The notes under the pieces were generated by a model. The model made no database searches. It was not told the origin of the DNA and worked only from the letters and a program-made list of their open reading frames with translations. 64,000 bases of DNA from Melampsora larici-populina 98AG31 (Eukaryota > Basidiomycota > Pucciniomycetes > Pucciniales > Melampsoraceae), in the NCBI RefSeq assembly GCF_000204055.1, contig NW_006768785.1, positions 1,061,496 through 1,125,495 on the forward strand, read 5' to 3'. The position numbers and the translations under genes are program-made. Below, one piece after another: positions 46,346-56,900 of the stretch (positions are counted from its first letter, which is position 1; each line of letters opens with the position of its first letter).

Positions 46346-47560
46346 TTGAAGTTCACTCAAAAAGCTTTGCCTTTATGCAAACTATTTCCTAGCTCCATAT
46401 CATCCAACTTCACAGATCACGACCCAACAACCTTGTCACCAACTAACAACACATCACACCTCAAAATTAATCTTGATGAAATGATATACCCATCCTCACA
46501 ACAAGCTGAAGATGCACTGCAGAACTATGCCAAAGGATTAGGCTGATGGCTGAAAATCACCCATACCTGTTCTGATAAACACAAAAGAGCAAAGAGACGA
46601 GTCTTTTCCTGTTCTCATTGTGGAACACCTCAGCAAGTCATCAGTGCAGTTCAATCCACCTCAACTCAGCCTCCGTGATGCAGTCAGTCTGCTACAATTT
46701 GACACAAATAAATCACACACCAGTGCAAGATTGGGTCCTCCACAACTCATTTTACGCAGCTTGAAGGCTTCCAATCCCACTAACTTCTCAACCCGTCAAG
46801 ACATCTAAAATTCGATCAAAAAACAAAAGATTTTGGACCTCAATGGACACACTCCGCTTGAAGCTTTGATAAACAGGTGAATGATGTATTCCATACCTAT
46901 GAACTGGATTCTAATCACAGACTACTACATCTCTTTGTTGCCCCAAAAGCTAGTGTGAAGTTGGCTTTGGACTTCTAGAATTCTGATGTACTACTGATGG
47001 ATACAACTTACAAAACCAATTGGCGAGATGCTTTGATGAAAATCATGTTCAACCAGAGTTGAGACCAACTGATTTTTGTGGTTCGTGTTTCAAATGCCCA
47101 TCCGCTACATCATGGGAGTTTCACAAACCTGTCAGTCTACCTCTTTATGCTTTGGTTTAATGCAACAAGAAACCAAAGTGAACTATCAATGGGTTTGGAA
47201 GCAGATGAAGCTCTGCTTTGGGTCCAAGCTTTCAGATCTACAGGCTGTTGTGACTGATTGAGAACTTTCCTTGATTGATGCCCTGAAGGAAACTCTGCCA
47301 TATGCTAAGAATATGCTCTGCAAGTGGCATATCAAGAATAATCTCCAAGCCGACATCAAGATGACAGTAACAGACAGAAAATGGAAAACATTCCAAAACA
47401 GCTGGCAGGAAATTTGCAACTTGGTCTCTTCTGAAGATTTTGAAGCACAGTTTGAGGCTCTTCAAACCAATATGGGTGCAACTCCTTTTGTCAACCGGAA
47501 AAGGTTTTGGTTTTTGCTGTGCAAAAACTTATATTTTATTGACAAAACAATCCAACACTA
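46346..47560 (+). pseudogene. Decayed MULE-family transposase
   Basis: Pieces in MULE order. An N-terminal FAR1-like part reads MIYPSSQQAEDALQNYAKGL, then a stop, WLKITHTCSDKHKRAKRRVF and SCSHCG. The catalytic start is DVLLMDTTYKTNWRDALMKI (about 46983-47042). The central block NYQWVWKQMKLCFGSKLSDL, QAVVTD-stop-ELSLIDALKETLPYAKNM, LCKWHIKNNLQADIK matches the MULE pattern V-TDRE-AL...FP-A...LLCxWH. TGA at 47259-47261 stands exactly where the conserved Arg of TDRE belongs. Several frameshifts and stops make the copy inactive. No terminal repeats could be placed. Confidence 0.8.
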
Positions 47561-47561
47561 A

Positions 47562-49479
47562 AATTTACATATTTAATAAACAGTAAAAAGAACATGCAAA
47601 AGTAATACCTACAACTCTACCACTCAGTTTCAAGAGTGTAATATTAGTATGATCATCAGGACAAATTTTCTCCTGATTGAGAAACATACCCCTATATTAG
47701 AAATGACATAATAATCAATAAATACCACATCTGCTTATCCTAAACCAGCCAAGTTACCAATTAGGATGGTAACTACTAAAATCCGCATCACACAGCCAAG
47801 GAGCTGTCAAACAAAACCCTGACCAGGTATAACAAGTATTAACAAACCTTCCATGCAGTGAAACCAGGGACCAGTCCAGATTTAACTATAATGAAATAAA
47901 CTACCCTGAGCAACTATAATAACCCACTGGCACCACCATGATCAAAACAAGGTTATCAGTTAAAGCCATCCCATTAACAAGAAAGAACAAAGTTCCCCTT
48001 ATCCTGTTATGACATCAACCAATATTCACATTTGCCTTTTCCTGTTAAAAGATCAAATGCCACCTGTTTCCACATCTGCTTGAAAAATTACTTGTTACAC
48101 TTTAGAAACTCTGAGCCTATGTATTAGATTTCCTTTAGCTTTGACTATTGTTATTGTCCAGACCCTTTTTCCCTGTTAATTTACCTCCTACTCCCAGGAT
48201 GTTACAAATTGTTTAGCTTGAGCTATCTGACTAACATTTCTCAAAGCTAAAGTGTCACCCAGGATCATTTTACCTTAGTGCATATTCACCTTGGCAGGTT
48301 GTATAAGTGATTGCAATTTACTAACCCACTGGCAGCAGTTCATATTCCGCACCACAGACAATTATAAGCAACAATTATAGTTCTAAAGTTTACTTACAAA
48401 GGACCAAAAATAACTTCCCTCTAGTTTAGAATAATATTCTAAGCCCAAAAAGATACATTTTGTAAGTATCATTTAGATCCATGTACTACAAATTTCCACT
48501 TGCTTTGAGTCTCAAGCTGACACCTTTCAATTACATCAAGAGTACCTGGGTGATCCACAAGGAAAATCTTGTAACTGCTTGGACAAAGGATGTGAAACAT
48601 TTTGGTCACACTGTCACCTCTTGGAATGAAGGCTGGCATTAAAGGCTGGGTCTGAACATCAATTGTCAATCTGGCAACTGTATGCACCAAGCTTGAATTT
48701 GTTTGTCAACAGCAAAGAGTAGGATAAATAAGCAGATATCATTTGATCAAACTCATACTTTATATTGACTTTGTCCTCAAATGTGGCAAGATGTCAACAG
48801 AAAAATCTGACCCTACACACTACTTGAGGTAAGCTCTGGTCTAGCTTATAAAGATACTTAATTTTTCCTCTTATAGCTATGAAATCATAATTAATTACTT
48901 TTATGATGTTGTCTACTTTGGCTTCCTTCTGCAACCCATTTCTTGTACCAAGGCTATATGAGATCTCCGCCATATAAGACTAAATAATTTCCTCTCTATT
49001 GTATCTCTTTTCTTCAAGCATTCTTACCTTGTTGTTTCTTGTACAATCAGGTACATCACTTTACTTGAATCGTGTTCTTCATACATTGCTGAGAACACTC
49101 CGTACGTACTTCCTAAAGCTCAACTCTTTATATAACTTTCCCCCATCATTTCCCCTCTATGATACATCCTAAACCCCAAGGATCAATAGACCTACAAGCA
49201 GTATCAAAAAGCCCTCTCTTTGGACAACACCAATACCTTCACCTACATAATTTCTGGATCAAGAGGATTTCCCTGTGCCCACTTCCTCAAGTAATTAAAT
49301 CAAGCAATCGAAAAAAGAGTATTGTAACATCAAGTATTGTACTTGTGAACACATCAACTTTTCAAGCCAAATTGAACATGTGCAAATCAGCAGAGGGGTA
49401 ATCTTATCACACCACCCACCATACCCGGGGGACCCTCACCCTCTTGGGCTTGGAGAAGGGGTTTTGTCAACTTAGGCAG
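47562..49479. other. AT-rich interval without genes
   Basis: About 1.9 kb of AT-rich sequence with only short open frames. It may be the rest of the MULE or a nested, decayed element. Nothing specific can be assigned. Confidence 0.45.
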
Positions 49480-49484
49480 AGGAA

Positions 49485-49870
49485 CCAACCCTGGGCCAGC
49501 AACGCAGGTGTTGCGTGCTGCGCTGTGGTTGCGTTGCGGTTTTTCTGACCGCACCGCACCGTAGAATCAATTTTAAGGTTGCGGCCTGACCCGCAGTGCA
49601 ACAAGATCGCTCAGATTGGTGTTTTTTTGGGGGCACAACAACGTTTGTTGTGTTGCTGCCCCCAAAAACTTACAAATTGACGTTTTTTTGGCGCTGTTGC
49701 GCCTGTTGCATTGCGCAACTGTTGAGGCGCCGCGCAGCCTAGCCTTGACTTTTGTTGTTGCGGTACTTCCCGCAACGCAGCGTCTGTTGCTTGTTGGTGT
49801 TGCGTGTTGCGGAGCAACGCATCCAAAAACGGATGTGCTGCGGCGCGTTGCGTTGCTGGCACAGGGTTGG
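49485..49870. mobile_element. GTTGCG-rich TIR element, unclassified
   Basis: A 386-bp GC-rich island in AT-rich DNA. The ends are inverted repeats (CCAACCCTGGGCCAGCAACG at the left; the right end is the inverse with one or two changes). AGGAA flanks it at 49480-49484 and 49871-49875, a probable 5-bp target duplication. The inside is built almost entirely of GTTGCG/CGCAAC-type words and nested hairpins, for example GTTTTTTTGGGGGCA at 49620 paired with TGCCCCCAAAAAC near 49657. No coding capacity. The superfamily is not clear. Confidence 0.65.
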
Positions 49871-49875
49871 AGGAA

Positions 49876-50526
49876 GGGATCTTATGAAACACAGCTTTTG
49901 ATTTGGGGCATTGAAGCCCTTCCATGAGCTTGCTACACAAAAGTAGCTCTTGGGAATAAGAAAACCACAGATAAGAACTTATATCAAAAGTAATTCCAAT
50001 GTTGGAGATCCACCACAGATCTTGATCCAAGATTCTAGAAGTCCAAGATAGACTGACCTAAAGATTTTGGAGTGAGATCGTGATGACTTTACGGATTCAA
50101 AAAAGGAATATAAGCTGAAGAATTGCTTAAAAACCGGTAATTAGGGGAGGGCTTGCCTTATGAAATCACGGGGGATTGATATGCCAAAGTACATGAATGA
50201 TTCTAAGGTCTGGACCAATCACTTTTACAATCAAAATATCCAAAACCTCTATCCGCAAGATCAGGGGCAACCTTGTCACAAGTGCCAGTGACAAGTCAGG
50301 TGCGTATGATGCGGAGCTACTTATAACTTTTGGAGTGGTGGTGAAGTTAGATGGAAGACAATGGTTTCACATGGCTACGAGCTTCCTCTCTAAAAGTCGA
50401 TCAAGCTCGAGATTTGATCAAGGTTTTAAAATTTCCTGAGTTCATATAAAGCTCCAGTCAAGAGTAATTTATACCGTCAAATATTTTGTATCAGATCTAT
50501 TTCGTTCAATCCTTAAAATTTTAGAC
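49876..50526. other. Intergenic region upstream of THI6
   Basis: No gene recognised. I looked for the conserved CTGAGA and ACC-GA-CTG-ATAATGCCAGCG parts of a TPP riboswitch and did not find them. Confidence 0.4.
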
Positions 50527-52854
50527 ATGTCAAAGCAAAAGACAAGACCTCAATTAGATTTAACACTTTATCTTGTGACTTCATCCGATAATCTAGCTCC
50601 AGGTTCGACAATCGAATCAACCGTTCAATCTGCAATCTTAGGAGGTGTTACAATAGTTCAATTAAGGGAAAAAGAACTTGGAACTCGAGAATTTTTAAAA
50701 TTAGCCATTTCACTTCGAAACATTTGTCATCAAGCTATTCCAAAAGTCACTTTTATTGTTAATGATCGAATCGATATTGCACTTGCTTCTGATGCAGATG
50801 GAGTTCATCTTGGTCAAGATGATATGCCGATTGAAGAAGCAAGAAAGTGGTTAGGTCCAAATGCCGTGATCGGGATTAGTACTAATACGATTGAAGAAGC
50901 TATCGATGCAGTAGAACGAAAAGCTGATTATCTTGGTATTGGAACATGTTGGCCTACGGGCACTAAAGTCATTCCGGACCACAAGATCATAGGTGAGCAT
51001 TATCATCAAGAAGCTACACTTGATCGGTTCGACTATAAGACGCTGATGACTTTTTTCGATACCCGTTCGACAGGTCCAAGAGGAGTTAAAAAGATTCGAG
51101 ACGAATTAACTCTACGAGGGCTCAAGATCCCGGCAGTCACTATTGGTACGACCTGCTTCTTTTCTAGCGAGTTTTATAGTCATCCTGAACTAATATATGT
51201 ATTCGATTCTAAATAAACCTCATGAAAATCAATATTTTCTTCAATCTCATCTCACTTTCAACTCTTGTGAATTTCGTTGGATCGCAGGTGGGATCAAGTG
51301 GGAAAACGTCACTCGAACTCTATACGGATGTGTCTCTACCGCACCATCAGGAGCTCTCGATCCAATCGAAGGAATCGCCGTAGTTTCAGCAATCATGTCA
51401 TCCGATCAACCTCAAGTAGAAGCTCGAAGACTTCGACAAACCCTTGATAAACATAACATCGCACTTGAATCTTTTTCAAGCCGTCAATCAAAACCTTCAA
51501 TCCTTTCATCACAAGGAACAGACTCATACTCTGAATACTTATCATCAGTGATCGCCTTCAAATGTGCACATGATTGTCGACAACTCATTCATCATATCAC
51601 CAATACAGTTGTCCAAAACGATTGTGCAAATCTCACATTAGCCTTAAGATGTTCTCCAATGATGTCATCAAGTATAGAAGAAGTCGAAGAATTAGTCGAA
51701 ACCTGTTCAGATAGTTTGGTCATCAATCTAGGTACTTTAGATCAAACTCAAATCATGGCCATGAAATTGGCAGGACGTCAAGCCAACTTGGCTTACAAAC
51801 CTGTCGTCTTTGATCCTGTGGGAGTTGGAGCAAGTCAGTTTCGTCAAAAAGTCACAGATGGTATGTTTGATCAAGAATCGGATTCATTGATACCTTTCGA
51901 ACAAAGTTTACTATCGATGCTAACCCCATCAATCTTGATATGGTTGTTCTTCAACTTTTCGCATCGGCTCAAACTATGTAGAACTATTGAATTATGTTCA
52001 GATGAGTTACATTAAAGGAAACGAAGGCGAAATAGCTTCTTTAGCAAACCATAGTGCAGCAAGTTCACATGGTGTAGATTCCAAAGGATCTTTACCTGAT
52101 CCAGCTCGAGTGGTAAGGGACTTAGCCCGAAAAGAACGTAGGTTTAGTTCTTGTTTTTGATCTTGAGTCCTCGAACAAATTGTACTTAATCATCGTCTTT
52201 TTTGTGATTAGGTTGTGTGGTGATAATGACCGGAAAGGTTGACTATGTTTCAGATGGGATGCATGTCATCAAACTTGAAAATGGTGTTAAAATGTTAGCA
52301 TCCATCACCGGTAGTGGTTGTATGGTAGGTAAGTAATCTTTTTCATTACTTCACTCGATCTTCATAACTTGTTACATCTCCTGAGGAAATCCACCCTTCC
52401 TATCTCCTTATCCTTCTCTGGTTTTGGGTTTTTCTAGGTACTGCTATTGGATGTTTTGCATCCATTACAAATGCCATGAGGAAAGGTAAATTAGCTGTAC
52501 CTTTTACAAACCTAATCGATTTCGAAACAAGAATGTTAGACGCAGCAATCTGTGGAGTTTCATCTGTTAATGTAAGTATCAAAAATCATTTTATTCGAAG
52601 TACGAGAATATTAAGACCACTTGAACTTTTTAGATCGCTGCTGAATTGGCAATCTCACATTCAAATGTGACCGGACCAAACTCATTTGTGAGTACCAATT
52701 TAATCACAATTTATGTTTATAAAATGCAGTTTGCTAACCGGTTTTGATCTCATGAACAATTGAACAGCGGGCAGCATTGATTGATGAAGTTTATCATTTA
52801 ACTCCAGAGAAGATCAAATCTATGATCAAAATCAGTGAAGTAGTTGTAGATTGA
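50527..52854 (+). CDS. THI6: Thiamine-phosphate synthase / hydroxyethylthiazole kinase
   Basis: Eight exons: 50527-50992, 51074-51145, 51288-51860, 51982-52137, 52212-52328, 52438-52571, 52634-52687 and 52768-52854 (1659 nt, 552 aa), near the usual fungal size. The N-terminal half is the ThiE TIM barrel: [78 protein letters not shown]. It joins HMP-PP and HET-P to thiamine phosphate. The C-terminal half is the ThiM kinase: [72 protein letters not shown] and [14 protein letters not shown]. It phosphorylates hydroxyethylthiazole. The first intron (50993-51073) is 81 nt, a multiple of three and free of stops, so an unspliced version stays open. Confidence 0.95.
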
Positions 52855-53918
52855 TTATCTTAAACTACACAAAAATATTTCAATATCTTACCGTCTTACC
52901 TTCAATATACTCAAGTATTAAACTCATTTCTAGCAAAGTTCAAATACAACATCTTTTGGATATAGCAATCATATTAAACTTTGTATCTTGTTTGAGCCTT
53001 CCTTGATTCAGTTGTGTTTCCAGTCAGCAAGACTTTTTCTCTGATATCTTGCATAAATTTCTTATCACCTTTCAATTTGCTTTTGTTTCTCGAATGACTG
53101 CATTCAATTGACATGTCAGAATTTGTAGCTTAAATGACACAAGATATAGTATATGTGGGTGCCCAGGTGTTCCTAGCTATGGACTTAAAATGCAGTGCAG
53201 ATGCCAAATGAACTGGGGCCTCTATTCTGTTTTGTGGTACCAACGAATCCTTCAATACCTCTTACAGAAAAAGAAAAATCATACAGTCACACACAACCTA
53301 TCATCTAGAAGCTGTACTGTGTGAGCAAAAAAGGCAAAAGACACAAAAAAGTATCGGAAAAAAAGATTGAATTCATTGCCAGAATTTAAGAGAAACAAAT
53401 AAAATTACTTCAAAAAGAGACTTACAAAAAGAAACCAATACAACAAACCACAATAAAAAAAAGTTACAGAAAAGAGCACAACAATTGAAAAAAAAAGATG
53501 AATAAAATAAAAAAGAATCCAATATATATATATATATATATGCTAGATGATGGAAATCAATAAAGAAAAGACAGGAGAAGAATAGGAATAGAAGAGTTAA
53601 AAGTTCAAAATTGATGGATTGATAGAAAAGAAGTCAAAAAAAAGTAAAAAGTTCTACTACAGATCACGTTTATGTATCAGGTGAAAAAATGAAGAAAATG
53701 AAAAATCATATGAATAAAACAAAAGCAAAAAACACAAATGCTAAAACAATAGACAAAGAAGAAAAAAAAACATGATTTCTTTTAGTTTCTATCAAAATCT
53801 ATTTGATTCCTCTCCTCTCCTTGAAAGATTTTTTTATGAAATGTCAAACATACAACAAGTTTCTTACGAAAAAAAAGAAACTCGATAAATAGAAATGGAA
53901 AAAAGTTTTTCTTCTTGA
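52855..53918. other. Intergenic region between convergent genes
   Basis: 3' flanks of THI6 (plus strand) and the histidine kinase (minus strand). A-rich, with an (AT)10 microsatellite at 53522-53541. No gene recognised. Confidence 0.5.
53522..53541. repeat. (AT)n microsatellite
   Basis: Ten AT units in A-rich DNA between the THI6 and histidine-kinase 3' ends. Confidence 0.9.
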
Positions 53919-56900
53919 TCAAGATGAGAATGATGAGATTTGAGGTTCTTCAACTAGTATCGAGTCAATTACTCCTTTATAATCAGGCAGATATCTAAAA
54001 TTTCCTACATCTGTTTGTCGATTCGCTCTAGCAATAGCTACACATCTGCAAGTTCAAAAAAAATGCACAAATTAATCTTTGAGGAACGCTCAAGACAAAA
54101 CTTTTCCAGGTCACACTTACCGACTCATAGATGCATCCAGATCTGCTTTCCTCAAAGGTTTGGTAACATACTCATCTACAAATTCAAAAAAAGACATTGT
54201 CAATAATCAAACTCATCTCTCTCAATAACAAAAAATGCTTTCTCACCCATTCCGGCATCAATACATCTTTCACGATCACCAATCCTAATTATGGAAAAAA
54301 CAAGATGAGTTCTCTGTGGTGACATGGCTCCATTGATGATGAAATCTTACGTACATCGCATGAGCAGTAAGCGCAATGATAGGTACTCGTTCCAGATGAT
54401 GTTCCTCTTCATGTCTCCGAATCAAAGAAGTAGCCTCCAATCCACCCCTATAACAAAGCCGGACAAAGAAAGATCATAACACATCAGCAAAGAAATATAT
54501 GTCTGTAATCACAACACTACTCACATCGTCGGCATCGATACATCCATCAAAACAAGATCATAAGTGTTTTTGGTTGCAGCCTCAACTGCTCTTGCTCCAT
54601 TATCTACCACTTCAACTTTATGTCCTCCCATGTCTAATAACTTCGTTGCAACCTTTTGATTGACGTGATTATCTTCTGCTAATAAGATTTTGTAAACTGT
54701 TGAACAATTTGAAGCTGCAGTTGTCAAGGTTTGTTCGAGAGCAGGTACGAGCGCATTGAAAAGGTTGGCAGGTGAAACTGGAAATTCGATACAATTTGCA
54801 ATACCATAGTCTAGACAGATCCTGGGTTGATTATAAGATGAAGATGTCGTTCAATAAGCCTCCCTCGTTGTAGACACTGAAAACTCAAATGAACGTTGAA
54901 CTTACTTGATATCCAACCTCGGTAGCTTGCGACAAATCAAAACTGTTGGGATATACCTCAACCCTTCAATCTCACGTAATTCAGCAATTTGGTCCAACTG
55001 TTCGAAGCAAAAAGTAAGGCATCATGTAAATCTCTGTAGCTCAAATCTTCCCGAAAACATCTTCAAAGACTTACCGAATCAACAATGATAGCACTCCACT
55101 TCAAATCCAGATCTTGTGAAGCCAATAAATCAGCTTCAGCCAAAGATTCCACAACAGTCAGTGATAAACCAATCTCTTTGGCTACTTTTGCAATTTCAAT
55201 CTCTTCTCCTAATTCTCTAGCCACAATAATGATTCTAGCTTGAGGATAGACGACTGATTTTTTCGCCCATTCATCTGAACTAGGATCATCATCTGGTTTG
55301 ACTGTGATGCTGAAGAAAAACTTTGATCCATAATTGTATTCACTCTCAACCCAAAGTGTACCGCCCATTAAGTTCACTAATCGTTTCGATATTGTCAGAC
55401 CAAGTCCAGTTCCACCGTATTTTCTTGTGGTCGATCCATCCGCTTGACAGAACGTATCAAAGATCAAATCGAGTTTGTCAGGCTTGATACCAATTCCAGT
55501 GTCAAACACACAAAACTCTAGCCTAAATTCATCGGTAATCGGATCCTGATATGCCACTTCACAACTCAATCCTACGTGTCCACCAGACGTAAACTTGATG
55601 GCGTTTCCAATCTAAGAAAATAAATCACATCAATAGTGACTCAAAAAGCTCATTCCTAAACCACAACAACTGACCAAATTGGTAATGACTTGTCTCATTC
55701 TGAACGGATCACCGACCACAAAGTCAGGTACATCAGGCGCAATATCAAACACGAGTTGTAAGTTGCTTGTCAACGCTTTCACAGCCAAAGACTTGAGGAC
55801 TAATTCGACAAGACCATCTATCAGCGTCCACTTTGAGTAAAGTCCGAGAGATAAAGAGAAACTGACCTCCAAATACCGCAGTGCGAAGTGCAAAAGGCAC
55901 TTTTTCAATGGTCATACGACCAGCTTCAATCTTGCTAAGATCAAGCACATCATCTAAAAAGAAAACTCATGTTAACACATATAAATTAAACCCTTCACAG
56001 ATGAAAAAAACCAGCTCACCGATTATTAACAATAGATTGTTAGCCATGGCATGTACAATTGTCAAATTCTCTCTCTGTTGTCTAGTCAGCTCAGTAGCCA
56101 ACGTAATCTGAGTCATCCCAATGATCCCGTTCATAGGTGTTCGAATTTCCTAAAAAACCAAATCAACCCGGTGAGTAATCATATCGAGACCAAAGAAAAG
56201 AAATCAACTCACGTGACTCATATTAGCCAAGAACTCAGATTTGGATCGATTAGCCAACTCAGCCGCCTCACGAGCTGCTGTATTCTTTTGTAAAGCATCT
56301 CTCAGACTAAACACCATAGAGTTAATTTGATTCTTTAAGCTGTTCATTTCTCCAGATGCCTCAACCGTCACGAAGGCGCTAAAGTCTCCATTGGTAGCTG
56401 CCGATGAAATCTGTGCAAAAGCTCTCACTTGGGCTAGTCATAGAGACATGGATCAGGGTTTAGTTCTCAAGGTAAAAGATAAAGACACATACCTGTCAAA
56501 TTCAATGCCATCCTGTTCACGTGTTTTGTCAAATCTTGCCACGTTCCATCGATATCGGTGACATGTGCAGTAACACCCAAGTTTCCTATCAAATCAATCA
56601 AAATTAGTTTCAATTTCGATCCCCTTGCCCTCTCTCTCAATCAACTCACCGTTCTTTCCCACTTCCAAACATACTTTACCGACTTCAAGTGCGAAGATAT
56701 TCAGGCGATCTATCATTGAGTTCTATTTCCAAAAATTTCAAAACAAACATCAACACGACTTACCTCCTGTGAGTAAAAGAATCAAAAACTTACAACTGTA
56801 TCTCTCAATTGAGCAATCTCACCAGCTGCCTCGATATCGACTTTCATCGTCAAATCACCTTGTGCAACAGCAGTGGTGGTGATAGCAATCGATCGGACCT

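Noticed and set aside
49876..50526. TPP riboswitch upstream of THI6
   Set aside because: The conserved core sequences were not found in the 5' region or first introns.
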